64,000 nucleotides of DNA, from the NCBI GenBank assembly GCA_035299085.1, contig DATGXG010000048.1, positions 62,001 through 126,000 of the forward strand. Reading direction: 5' to 3'. Below the pieces are notes generated by a model that searched no databases, had not been told where the DNA came from, and saw nothing but the letters and a program-made list of their open reading frames with translations. This stretch comes from Bacteroidales bacterium. Its GTDB lineage: Bacteria > Bacteroidota > Bacteroidia > Bacteroidales > UBA10428. A program made the position numbers and the translations under genes. How positions within the stretch are numbered: position 1 is the stretch's first letter; every line of letters starts with the position of its first letter. This document shows, one piece after another, positions 25,066-33,059 of the stretch.

Positions 25066-25809
25066 TTATGCCAGCACCAAATCAATCCCCGCATCCCTGA
25101 ATTCCCGAACATAGCTTTCATCCAGCCCGGTATCGGTTACAATGTGATGAATGTCGCAGGCCAGGCATATATTCGTTAGTTCAGCGCGGCCGAACTTGCT
25201 TGAATCCGTAACAATGTAAACCGCTGAAGACCGGTGAATAATATGTGCTGAAATTTCAGCCCTCAGAAGATCGCGCAGGGTAAATCCTGTTTTCTTCGTA
25301 TAGCCGTCGATCCCGATAAATGCCTTATCAAAGTTAACATTGTCGATACACAGTTTGGTGATCTTGCCGACAAGGCTTTCACTTTCATGCTGGTATAGTC
25401 CGCCCATCAGCACTACCCTTGCCTTTCCTTTTTTTCTGAACTGCCTTGCAATAAAAACATTGGTGGTTATAATGGTAACATCCTTTCTTACAAGCTCCCT
25501 GGCAAGCAACGCATTTGTCGATCCTGATTCGATCAGTATGGTTTCACCGTCTTTTATCATATCGGCAATTTTTCTGGCGATCCGAAGCTTGTTTTCATAG
25601 TTCATACTCATCCGGGTTGAGATATCGTCGGCTTCACCGATTATCGCACCACCGTGAACCCGTTTCAGAAGTCCTTCTGATTCAAGAAAGTTCAGATCCT
25701 GCCTGATGGTGACAGAAGAAACATTCAGCGAAGCAGCCAGATCCTTGACTGAAATCTGGTTATCGCCGTCCATCATCCGGAGTATCCTGTTATGTCGTTC
25801 GCTCAGCAT
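25066..25809 (-). CDS. DeoR/GlpR-family transcriptional regulator
   Basis: 247 residues. An N-terminal DeoR winged helix-turn-helix (MLSERHNRILRMMDGDNQIS, DLAASLNVSSVTIRQDLNFL, GLLKRVHGGAI) precedes a DeoRC sugar-phosphate sensor domain (MIKDGETILIESGSTNALLA, VTIITTNVFIA, VVLMGGLYQHESESLVG, FIGIDGYTKKTGFTLRD, VTDSSKFGRAELT). Family members are usually repressors released by a phosphorylated sugar. It overlaps the ROK kinase gene by 7 bp and is the last gene of the activase-GRE-kinase operon. A likely operator array lies ahead of that operon at 30141-30192. The effector is probably the kinase product or a downstream sugar phosphate. Confidence 0.93.
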   Translation of the reverse strand: MLSERHNRILRMMDGDNQISVKDLAASLNVSSVTIRQDLNFLESEGLLKRVHGGAIIGEADDISTRMSMNYENKLRIARKIADMIKDGETILIESGSTNALLARELVRKDVTIITTNVFIARQFRKKGKARVVLMGGLYQHESESLVGKITKLCIDNVNFDKAFIGIDGYTKKTGFTLRDLLRAEISAHIIHRSSAVYIVTDSSKFGRAELTNICLACDIHHIVTDTGLDESYVREFRDAGIDLVLA

Positions 25810-26768
25810 AATTCAAAAGCAAGTGAGGCTGCACCGATAACACCGACGTCAGGCCCTATTTGGGATACAGCGATTTCAAACGGGTCAAAAATCATATCCC
25901 TTGCCAGGTCATAGAAGGTTTTCTTTATATGCGACAGGTAAAAATCGCCCCAGCTGAGCAGTCCTCCTCCAAGAACAATCAGGGGAGGATTCAATGCCTG
26001 GAAGATATTGTAAAGGCCGATACCGACATACCGGGCGCTGTCGAGAACAATGGCTTCCGATACGGGATCATGGCAATCAAGGCCTTGTTTGATAAGCTTC
26101 CCGTCAACCTTTGACAAATCAAATCCTGCAGGCAAATTAAGTTTGGTATTCATGCCACTGCCTGTTTTCTTCCGGAACAGATGTGGTAGCGCCATACCGC
26201 AGGCAACAGCCATAAGGCACCCCCGGTTACCGCATGTACAGGTCAGTTCACTGTCAGGTTCCACGATTGTATGACCGAATTCGCCGGCTGTGCCTGTGAG
26301 TCCCCTGTAAAGCTTCCTGTTTATAATGATTCCGGCGCCAATTCCAGAGCTGATTGTCAGGAAGATCATGTCATCAAACCCTTTCCCGGCGCCAAACTTG
26401 TATTCACCGAATGCCTGTGCGTTGGCATCATTATCCAGAATAACAGGAACCTGAAAATGCTTTTGTACCGAATCCCGCAAGGGAAAATCCTTAAATCCTT
26501 TCAGGTTGGATGTAGTGATGATCACCCCGTCCCTGAACCTGATATGGCCTGCGCAGCCGATTCCTATTCCGATAAGATCGCTTTCGGTAAGGTGATTTTG
26601 TTCCAGGAGTCTTTTCACATTCCCTGCAATTTGTTCCACAAGCTGGTCTTCCTGTTTGGCAATATGATCACAGTCGATGCATTTGTCAATCAGGGTACCA
26701 TCCTGTTTCACCAGCGCAGTGCAAAGTTTGGTGCCACCGATGTCGACTCCGCAAAGTATTTTTCGCAT
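25803..26768 (-). CDS. ROK-family sugar kinase
   Basis: 321 residues from the ATG at 26768 (MRKILCGVDIGGTKLCTALV); an upstream extension in frame is not conserved. ROK features: the phosphate-binding DIGGTK, VILDNDANAQAFGEYKFG (catalytic Asp region), TISSGIGAGIIINRKLYRG, GHTIVEPDSE and the zinc motif CTCGNRGCL. It uses ATP to phosphorylate a hexose or hexose-like sugar in the cytoplasm. Its start is 4 bp after the glycyl radical enzyme stop, and its end overlaps the DeoR gene. Given this context, an anhydro-sugar such as 1,5-anhydroglucitol is a candidate substrate, in addition to glucose, fructose or mannose; the sequence alone does not decide. Confidence 0.92.
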   Translation of the reverse strand: MRKILCGVDIGGTKLCTALVKQDGTLIDKCIDCDHIAKQEDQLVEQIAGNVKRLLEQNHLTESDLIGIGIGCAGHIRFRDGVIITTSNLKGFKDFPLRDSVQKHFQVPVILDNDANAQAFGEYKFGAGKGFDDMIFLTISSGIGAGIIINRKLYRGLTGTAGEFGHTIVEPDSELTCTCGNRGCLMAVACGMALPHLFRKKTGSGMNTKLNLPAGFDLSKVDGKLIKQGLDCHDPVSEAIVLDSARYVGIGLYNIFQALNPPLIVLGGGLLSWGDFYLSHIKKTFYDLARDMIFDPFEIAVSQIGPDVGVIGAASLAFELC

Positions 26769-26772
26769 TGAA

Positions 26773-29178
26773 TTATAAGGTTTGTTCAGTCCGGGCGATG
26801 ATATCATCCTGCGTTTCAGGAGACAAGGTAGTAAAAAAGGCACAATATCCGGCTACCCTCACGATCAGGTCCCTGTACTTTTCCGGATCTTTTTTTGCAG
26901 CAAGCAATGTTTCTTTTGATACAATATTATATTGAACATGCCATCCCTTCAGATCAGCAAAGAAAGTGCGCAGCATGGCAACCAGTTTCTCACGGTCTGA
27001 TTCATGCTGCAGGGACGAAGGCGTCAGCTTCTGGTTCAGCAGGACGCCACCCATTATTTTCTCCGTGGGAAGCTTTGAAACCGATTTGAATACTGCTGTG
27101 GGTCCCAGCAAGTCGGTGCCCGATGAAGGAGAACTCCCCTCTGCCACCGGGGTAAAAGCTTTACGGCCATCGGGAGTGGCAAACAGAACGGCCCCATTGG
27201 GAACATTCGCTGAAATACTTGAAGTGCCGGCATAATACCGACAACCAATAGGCCCGCGGTTAAACCGGGTTGTCCTGTATGATTCAAGCTCGTTGATAAA
27301 TTCAAGATAGGCATCTCTCAGCAACAGATCTACGGTATCATCGTCATTGCCGTATTTGGGTGCAAAGTTGATCAGCATCTGCCGAATCTTCTCACCCTCT
27401 TTTCCATCAAAATTGCTTTCAATGGCCCACAAAAGCTGCTCATGGGTTAACCTTTTCTCTTCGAAAACCAGTTTTTTGATGGCAGCCATTGAATTACCAA
27501 GATTGGCGATACCAACCTGCAGACCCGAGACAAAATCATACTTCGATCCGCCTTCCTTGATTGTTTTTCCCCTGCCGATACAATCGTCAACAAAGGCCGA
27601 GCAAAGAATATCAGGCACATTTTCTTCGATGGCCGTATCTACAGCAGCATCGATTTCGATTGTTTTCCGCGCGTAATAACGGATTTGCTGTTGCCAGCAT
27701 TTATAAAGTTCATCAAAGGTTTTAAAGTCCGAGAAATTACCGGTCGCCCGGTGAAACGTTTTGCCAGAATACCGGTCATGTCCGTTATACAGGCATGCAA
27801 GAAAAACCCTCATCAAATTCAGGAAACTCATGCCGGTGCACCGGTATCCCCACTTACCGGGCACTGCGATTTCAATGCATCCTATGGCCGAATAATTATA
27901 GGCATCGTTATGCTGCACTCCCAGCTTAATCAGTTCAGGAATCACAATTTCATCATTATTGAAAGCCGGCATCCCAAAACCCTTTTGAATGACCTTTATG
28001 CAGGCCATCATAAAATCCTGACTTATATTCTTATGGAACCGTACAGAAAGATTAGGTTGGGTTAACCTCATATGTCCCACCGACTCCAGTACCAGGTAAC
28101 TAAGTTCGTTCACTGCATCGGTACCATCGGGTTTCTGACCTCCGATTGTAACATTCTGATAAAGCGGACCGCCTGCCGAAAATTGGGTATGTGACCAGGG
28201 TCTGATTTTATTGATGGACAAAAGTTTAATCCATGTATTTTCAAGCAATTCAAGAACAAATTCATCGGAAACCAACTGCAATTGCCTGTCCTTTTTGTAG
28301 AACGGATAAAGGTACTGGTCCAGTCGCCCCAGGGAAACCGAATGTCCGTTGCTTTCAATCTGTAAAACAAGCTGAACAAAATAAACAAGCTGAAGGGCCT
28401 GGTAAAAATCAGATGGCTTTTCTTTTGAAATAACCTCACAATTCCGGCTGATCAGGAGAAGCTCCTTTTTTCTTTCATAATTCGTTTCAGTCCTGCTTAA
28501 TAATTCAGCCAGCCCTGAATATCGCATAATGAATGCACTGAAGGCCTTTAAGCTGATGGTGACTGCGGTATAGAAAAGATCTTTTCTTATCCCCTCCGGG
28601 GTAGTCCTGTTTATTTTTGAATGATGGTGCCTGATTTCATCAAGATATCCCCTGATGCCGGTTTCCAGGATTTTATAGAAATCCACTGCAATGTGAGCAT
28701 CTCCCGATGTAAGGTTTCCGGTTGCCTTAATGATGGCGGCATCCTGGAGATCCCGCAATTCCTGCGACATCATTGCCCTGCCTTTATCATACAGGACTTT
28801 GCCTTTCCACCATGCTGCTATTTCAACGAGTTCTTTTTTGTGCTCTTCGGTTATAAAAAATGCGTCACCGGGCCTCGTATGAAGCGCGTCCTTTTCCTTT
28901 GGAAGCCAATCTACGGCATATTCAGGGAACACAGGGGCCGCCCTGTGTTGCGAAGACTGGTTTCCCACAATAAGCTCACCCTTGTCAATGAAGATTGTCA
29001 TGTGCTTCAGCGTCTTTTCAAGGGCATACGCTCTTTTAATGATAACGGGTTGGTCCTCATGCTCACGGTAAGCTTCAGTATAAAACCTCGCTCTTTCAGT
29101 GCAAATGGAAGGTTTTGAACTCAAAACCTTTTCCCTGAGCGCTGAAATCCTTGCCGATAATTGTCCTTCAACAGGCAT
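26773..29178 (-). CDS. ybiW: YbiW-type glycyl radical enzyme
   Basis: 801 residues from the ATG at 29178, chosen because it follows the activase stop by 1 bp and gives the YbiW-like N-terminus; an in-frame ATG at 29220 would overlap the activase. Landmarks: CTERARFYTE, FPEYAVDWLPKE, GNLTSGDAHIAV, QIESNGHSVSLGRLDQYLYP, SHTQFSAGGPLYQNVTIGGQ, catalytic Cys434 in YSAIGCIEIAVPGKWGYR with Glu436, ISANVPNGA, and the glycyl-radical loop RVAGYCAFFTTLSP (Gly777). By motif content it is far closer to E. coli YbiW/PflD than to pyruvate formate-lyase, CutC, glycerol dehydratase or HypD. YbiW and PflD are reported to open phosphorylated 1,5-anhydro-hexitols to 1-deoxyfructose-6-phosphate. Oxygen-sensitive and cytoplasmic, it needs the adjacent activase. 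Confidence 0.93.
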   Translation of the reverse strand: MPVEGQLSARISALREKVLSSKPSICTERARFYTEAYREHEDQPVIIKRAYALEKTLKHMTIFIDKGELIVGNQSSQHRAAPVFPEYAVDWLPKEKDALHTRPGDAFFITEEHKKELVEIAAWWKGKVLYDKGRAMMSQELRDLQDAAIIKATGNLTSGDAHIAVDFYKILETGIRGYLDEIRHHHSKINRTTPEGIRKDLFYTAVTISLKAFSAFIMRYSGLAELLSRTETNYERKKELLLISRNCEVISKEKPSDFYQALQLVYFVQLVLQIESNGHSVSLGRLDQYLYPFYKKDRQLQLVSDEFVLELLENTWIKLLSINKIRPWSHTQFSAGGPLYQNVTIGGQKPDGTDAVNELSYLVLESVGHMRLTQPNLSVRFHKNISQDFMMACIKVIQKGFGMPAFNNDEIVIPELIKLGVQHNDAYNYSAIGCIEIAVPGKWGYRCTGMSFLNLMRVFLACLYNGHDRYSGKTFHRATGNFSDFKTFDELYKCWQQQIRYYARKTIEIDAAVDTAIEENVPDILCSAFVDDCIGRGKTIKEGGSKYDFVSGLQVGIANLGNSMAAIKKLVFEEKRLTHEQLLWAIESNFDGKEGEKIRQMLINFAPKYGNDDDTVDLLLRDAYLEFINELESYRTTRFNRGPIGCRYYAGTSSISANVPNGAVLFATPDGRKAFTPVAEGSSPSSGTDLLGPTAVFKSVSKLPTEKIMGGVLLNQKLTPSSLQHESDREKLVAMLRTFFADLKGWHVQYNIVSKETLLAAKKDPEKYRDLIVRVAGYCAFFTTLSPETQDDIIARTEQTL

Positions 29179-29179
29179 T

Positions 29180-30064
29180 TCAGCCACCGATCCTTGTCCT
29201 GATTCCTTTTGATTCTGCATATTTCAAATAATCGATTAATTCGTTTTGCTGAACTGCTTTTACATTCGAATACGCATAAGGCATGTCCAGCATTGTATAT
29301 TTTTTAATCCCCAGGTTATGAAAGGGGATCAGGTGAATTTCCTGAAGAGTTGGAAATGAAGAGGTAAAATCAATGATTGAACTGATTTCATCAAAAGTAT
29401 GATTAAACAGGGGTATAACAGGTATCCTGGCAATAAACGGAACACCGGCTTCGCTGAGTTTACAAAGATTTCCGGTGATAAGTGCAAGGTTGCCCCCTGT
29501 AAATTTCATGAATTTGGTTGCATCGGTATGTTTAATATCTACAAGCCAGGTATGGATAATGCCAATGTTTGGTTGTATTGCAGACCATTGAACATGCAAT
29601 GTAGTCTCGACTGCAACGTCAATTTCTCTTCTCCTGAGCTCCTGAAGTAACTCTTTCAATGCAATTCCCTGGGCGAAAGGTTCGCCACCTGAAAGAGTCA
29701 CACCGCCTCCGCTTTGACTATAGAACCTGCTGTCTTTTTCTATTTCAAGGATAAGTTCTTCTGTTGTTTTACTTTGACCGGCAACGGAAATCGCTCTTGA
29801 CAGGCAAACATCGGTTAAAGCGGATGCGTCAAGTTCTGACCTTTCGATTTTCAGCGCATCATTAATAACTGTAATGGCCGGGCTAAACCGGAGACAATCT
29901 CCAAATCTTTGGCAAAGCTGAGAATCAAACATGATTTCAGGTTCAAACGATTGACTTTCGGGATTACTGCACCACTGGCATTGCAGTGTACATCCTTTAT
30001 AAAAGATGATTGTCCTTATGCCGCCGCCGTCGTGTGTTGAAAACCGCTGAATGTTGAAGATCAT
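29180..30064 (-). CDS. ybiY: YbiY-type glycyl-radical-enzyme activating enzyme (radical SAM)
   Basis: 294 residues. It generates the glycyl radical on the adjacent enzyme using SAM and a [4Fe-4S] cluster bound by Cys25, Cys29 and Cys32 (GCTLQCQWCSNPES). The SAM-binding SGGGVTLSGGEPFAQ follows. The opening reads THDGGGIRTIIF, where most relatives have DGPG. Between these lies the place of the ferredoxin-like insert of GRE activases. Here it keeps only three cysteines (LCQRFGDC and VCLSRAI) instead of eight, so two extra clusters are unlikely; E. coli YbiY is also reduced there. It is the first gene of the operon, with a promoter box and operator-like array upstream. Confidence 0.93.
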   Translation of the reverse strand: MIFNIQRFSTHDGGGIRTIIFYKGCTLQCQWCSNPESQSFEPEIMFDSQLCQRFGDCLRFSPAITVINDALKIERSELDASALTDVCLSRAISVAGQSKTTEELILEIEKDSRFYSQSGGGVTLSGGEPFAQGIALKELLQELRRREIDVAVETTLHVQWSAIQPNIGIIHTWLVDIKHTDATKFMKFTGGNLALITGNLCKLSEAGVPFIARIPVIPLFNHTFDEISSIIDFTSSFPTLQEIHLIPFHNLGIKKYTMLDMPYAYSNVKAVQQNELIDYLKYAESKGIRTRIGG

Positions 30065-30127
30065 TTTGTTAAATTGTCATGCCGACCCTGAGTTAAGTCG
30101 AAGGGAGTCCGATTTATTTATACGATG

Positions 30128-30135
30128 CAAAAATA
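30128..30135 (-). promoter_or_regulatory. Bacteroidota -7 box for the glycyl-radical operon
   Basis: Read on the minus strand it is TATTTTTG, matching TAnnTTTG, 63 bp before the activase ATG. No exact TTTG is seen at -33; that region is occupied by the TTTC array. Confidence 0.45.
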
Positions 30136-30140
30136 TATAG

Positions 30141-30192
30141 TTTCGTTTAAAGCACCTAATATTTTCATATGAAAGATATCATGTTTTCGTTT
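30141..30192. promoter_or_regulatory. Candidate DeoR-type operator array (three TTTC motifs at 22-bp spacing)
   Basis: TTTCGTTT at 30141-30148, TTTCATAT at 30163-30170 (inside the perfect palindrome TTTCATATGAAA, 30163-30174) and TTTCGTTT at 30185-30192. Start-to-start distances are 22 and 22 bp, two helical turns each. Several DeoR-family repressors (AgaR-like) bind direct TTTCRTTT repeats. The array lies just upstream of the -7 box of the operon that encodes a DeoR protein. Confidence 0.55.
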
Positions 30193-30262
30193 GGAGTTTT
30201 GGCAAGCGTAACTTCTTAAATATTAAATCAGTGTTCCTTGATCGGTGTTTGATTGGCTTCGC

Positions 30263-30412
30263 CGTTTGAAGGCTTCGCCGTTTGAAGCTTTGCTGTTTGA
30301 AGCTTCGGTGTTTGAAGCCTCGCTGTTTGAAGATTTCAAACGATTTCAAACGATTTCAAACTCCTTTCAAACTTTCAAACGATTTCAAATCCAGTATCCA
30401 GCATCCAGTATC
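30263..30412. repeat. Inverted low-complexity array (GTTTGAAG / TTTCAAAC)
   Basis: Five GTTTGAA units separated by GCTTCGCC-like spacers (30263-30332) face several TTCAAAC units spaced by GATT or CTC (30333-30389); CCAGTATCCAGCATCCAGTATC follows. The 415-bp gap 30065-30479 also holds the operon promoter region and a GTCGAAGGGAG-type fragment at 30079-30111. No gene is seen in it. Confidence 0.85.
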
Positions 30413-30479
30413 TAATAATAATATTTATGGCCATAACTGAAATTGATTTGTTTCTAATACAATTTAAATTAGAATTGTC

Positions 30480-31301
30480 ATGCCAAAACTGACATTTAAT
30501 GATCTACCGGCTGCTGTGGAAGCGTTACTCCTGAGAATGGACATCCTTCATGACCTGGTCAAATCAACACGCGATACACTCGACAGTCTGATCCGGGAAG
30601 CAGGGGAATTGCCTGAAACTGCCGATCAAAAACCTGTACAAAATGTTCCGGACGAGAAATTACCTGAACGTGAGGGATTGCTTGATATCGGCAAAGCGGC
30701 CCGCTATCTGGGAATCTCAAATTCGACGCTATATATGGCCGTAGAAAGAAGGGCGATTGCACATTTCAGAAAACAGAACAGGCTGTATTTTAAAGTAGCT
30801 GATCTCGACGCTTACAAGCAAAGCCAAAAATCCGGGAAGAAGAAATCGGCCAAACCCATGCTTGATGAGCCTACCATGTTACTGGGTGATAATGATGAAA
30901 AGCTGATGTCAATGGAAGAGGCTACTGAGTATACGGGCATTTCGAAGACAAACCTTTACTCTTATGTAAAGATGAAGAAAGTGCCTTTCATCAAGAAAGG
31001 CAGAAGACTGTATTTTCCGGTTGTTGCACTGAACCAGCTCATGATCATGAGCACTGAAAAGCCTACCCGTCCAAGGGGAAGAAAAAAGAAGACTACGGCT
31101 ACCGAGCCAAAAGAACCACCTGCCGGAAACCCTGACCCGGATTACGTTACGTTGAGGCAGGTTGTAAAAATGATAGGTAAACATCCGTCAACGGTATATT
31201 ACCAGTTAAGAAAAATGAATGTTCCTGTAGTTGCCAGGCGCGGTAACCTGAGCTTTTATTCGCTGAGGGCTGTAAGGGAGGCTTTTCCGGAGACAGGATA
31301 A
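30480..31301 (+). CDS. Protein with three tandem HTH_17 (excisionase-like) DNA-binding domains
   Basis: 273 residues. After a helical N-terminus (VEALLLRMDILHDLV, probably a coiled coil) there are three winged helix domains of the HTH_17/MerR-like type. The first is LLDIGKAARYLGISNSTLYM..IAHFRKQNRLYFKVADL. The second is LMSMEEATEYTGISKTNLYS..VPFIKKGRRLYFPVVAL. The third is VTLRQVVKMIGKHPSTVYY..VPVVARRGNLSFYSLRAV. Lys/Arg-rich linkers (SGKKKSAK, RPRGRKKKTTATEPK) join them. Excisionase and phage proteins normally have one such domain. No integrase or phage gene is nearby. It could bind three spaced sites in one face-on array. Target unknown. Confidence 0.82.
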   Translation: MPKLTFNDLPAAVEALLLRMDILHDLVKSTRDTLDSLIREAGELPETADQKPVQNVPDEKLPEREGLLDIGKAARYLGISNSTLYMAVERRAIAHFRKQNRLYFKVADLDAYKQSQKSGKKKSAKPMLDEPTMLLGDNDEKLMSMEEATEYTGISKTNLYSYVKMKKVPFIKKGRRLYFPVVALNQLMIMSTEKPTRPRGRKKKTTATEPKEPPAGNPDPDYVTLRQVVKMIGKHPSTVYYQLRKMNVPVVARRGNLSFYSLRAVREAFPETG

Positions 31302-31321
31302 CCGAGCCATTGGAAAAGTCT

Positions 31322-31519
31322 CGTCATTGCGAGGAGCGTGCTAATTTCTGATTATAGCATATTGTAAAGCGACGAAGCAAACTGCCCGGACAGGAAGGGC
31401 TTTACCAAGACAAAACGATTTCTGAATTGTCTTGGCTATGTCCTGCCTGTGCTAACAGATTGCTTCGTCGCTTAAAATTCTGTTATAATCAAATATTTGT
31501 CAAGCTCCTCGCAATGACG
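31322..31519. repeat. ~200-bp palindromic repeat, copy 3
   Basis: CGTCATTGCGAGGAGCGTG at the left and GCTCCTCGCAATGACG at the right, with inner CGACGAAGCAAACTGCC and CAGATTGCTTCGTCG. It lies between the triple-HTH gene and the DUF1080 gene, which are convergent, 20 bp after the former. Confidence 0.92.
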
Positions 31520-31540
31520 AGCTTCGTACCTACTCACTAA

Positions 31541-32509
31541 TTACTTCGCCGGAGTAATCACAATATTCCTGAATTCAACGGGACCATGGTCACCCTGTAA
31601 AAGAATCGGACCGGGTTCACCTTCGTTACTGTCGATGGCTCCACCTGTAATACCCGGGATAATAGCATCAGTAATCGTCTTTTTGCCATTGGCAACAATG
31701 GTTACGCGACGACCGATAAGCGTAATATCGTATGTCTGCCACTCACCAGCTGGTAAAGCTGCATCCTGGTTAGGACTTACAAAACCGTAAATTCCTGCAA
31801 AAAGAATAGATGACGGTTCCTGTCCTTTGCTGTCAATAATCTGCAATTCATACCTTCCGCGAAGATAAATTCCGCTGTTGCTTCCCTGGGGAATCCGGAA
31901 TTCAATATGAAGCTTGAAGTCCTTGAAGTTTTGTGTAGTGAGAATATTCGATCCTGATTTCGGGCTTTTCAGAACACCGTTTTCAATAACCCACTGGTTC
32001 TCGGGTTTCTGTGTTTTCCATCCGTCGAGATTCTTACCGTTGAAGATTTTAATGGGTTCACCCCATGCAGGTTCCTTTTCCCATGCCATGAAAGGAGCCC
32101 TGACACCGGTGAATGTACCCTGTCTGCCGTCGGGGTAAGTGATTGTACCGGTCAGCTTGTCGTTTTCAACAGTTCCTTCAAATACAAGGTCTTTCATTCC
32201 CATTTCCCACTGCGGGGGAATACTGAAATTTGCTTTGTTACCGTCAACATTTACAACAGCAATCGGACGTGCGCTTCCTTCACTGGATACAAAATGACCA
32301 ACAAGGGTTTTAAAACCCGATAGCTTTACCTCGAGCCATGAAGGCACTACTTCATTCCCACGGGTAACCGTAAGATCCCAGTGACCGATGATCGGCTGTT
32401 TGTCGGCCTGGGCCTTCACTCCCAAACTTAAAGTCAAAAGGGACGCGGTTATCAACGAAAGTTTCAGACTGTAGCGGATACAGTGTGCAATTGATTTTAT
32501 GTTTTTCAT
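31541..32509 (-). CDS. Exported DUF1080 protein (3-keto-disaccharide hydrolase-like)
   Basis: 322 residues from the ATG at 32509, chosen because the signal peptide starts here (MKNIKSIAHCIRYSLKLSLI, cleavage after VKA). Residues 25-135 form an extra beta domain (IIGHWDLTVTRGNEVVPSW, TGTITYPDGRQGTFTG). The C-terminal DUF1080 lectin-like sandwich has KIFNGKNLDGWKTQ, NQWVIENGVLKSPKSGSNIL, FKLHIEFRIPQGSNSGIYLRGRYELQI and PVEFRNIVI. DUF1080 enzymes have been shown in Bacteroidota to cleave 3-keto-glycosides produced by a partner Gfo/Idh/MocA oxidoreductase. Fits with the second DUF1080 gene and deglycosidase genes at the right end of the window. No partner oxidoreductase is adjacent. Confidence 0.9.
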   Translation of the reverse strand: MKNIKSIAHCIRYSLKLSLITASLLTLSLGVKAQADKQPIIGHWDLTVTRGNEVVPSWLEVKLSGFKTLVGHFVSSEGSARPIAVVNVDGNKANFSIPPQWEMGMKDLVFEGTVENDKLTGTITYPDGRQGTFTGVRAPFMAWEKEPAWGEPIKIFNGKNLDGWKTQKPENQWVIENGVLKSPKSGSNILTTQNFKDFKLHIEFRIPQGSNSGIYLRGRYELQIIDSKGQEPSSILFAGIYGFVSPNQDAALPAGEWQTYDITLIGRRVTIVANGKKTITDAIIPGITGGAIDSNEGEPGPILLQGDHGPVEFRNIVITPAK

Positions 32510-32586
32510 GCTAAAGCAATTTTTTATATTATCAAAAATAAGCATTCCGGCTTACAATTAGAATGATTTTGGTCTGATTGTCCGAT

Positions 32587-33039
32587 CTATTTAAGCCGTT
32601 TCTCAAAACATACGCTGTTTTCCATGCCAATATACTGCCCATAATTAGGGATTTGCTGATAACCGCACTTTTTATAAAGGGCAATAGCATCCGGCTGCCT
32701 CCTGCCGGTTTCAAGCACACATTTCACATAAGAAAGTTCCCTTGCCCAGTTCTCAAGTTCAGTTACAATTAATTTGCCGATACCGTGATTGCGGATGTCG
32801 GGACTAACATACATTCTTTTGATTTCCATAGCCTCATCCGAGAACACCTTGATTGCTCCGCATCCCACTGGCTGACCCTTATGATAAGCCACCACTGCGT
32901 GCCTGATAAGATTTATCCTATTAAACGCATTATAAAAATCATGATCCCTGCCGTCGATAACGGCTAATTCCTTATCGAGAAAGGATACCATGGTTATGAA
33001 GTCGGTATGCCCTGAATCGCATCGGTTGATTGTAATCAT
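32587..33039 (-). CDS. GNAT-family N-acetyltransferase
   Basis: 150 residues. The acetyl-CoA-binding motif A is MYVSPDIRNHGIGKLIVTELENWA, and motif B is LETGRRQPDAIALYKKCGYQQIPNYGQY. The preceding strand is VGCGAIKVFSDEAMEIKRM. Substrate is unknown; the GRRQPDAIALY pattern is typical of the many small GNATs with unassigned amine targets. The gene begins 20 bp after the histidine kinase stop on the same strand and may be the last gene of that operon. Confidence 0.9.
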   Translation of the reverse strand: MITINRCDSGHTDFITMVSFLDKELAVIDGRDHDFYNAFNRINLIRHAVVAYHKGQPVGCGAIKVFSDEAMEIKRMYVSPDIRNHGIGKLIVTELENWARELSYVKCVLETGRRQPDAIALYKKCGYQQIPNYGQYIGMENSVCFEKRLK

Positions 33040-33059
33040 AATGTGATTGTTGGTATGGT

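Noticed and set aside
26271..26771. 166-aa plus-strand ORF
   Set aside because: Antisense shadow of the ROK kinase gene, with no signal, domain or start context.
28621..29118. 165-aa plus-strand ORF
   Set aside because: Antisense shadow within the glycyl radical enzyme gene.
30480..31301. Prophage or integrative element marked by an excisionase-like gene
   Set aside because: No integrase, attachment repeats, tRNA or phage genes are nearby, and the protein has three such domains, unlike an excisionase.
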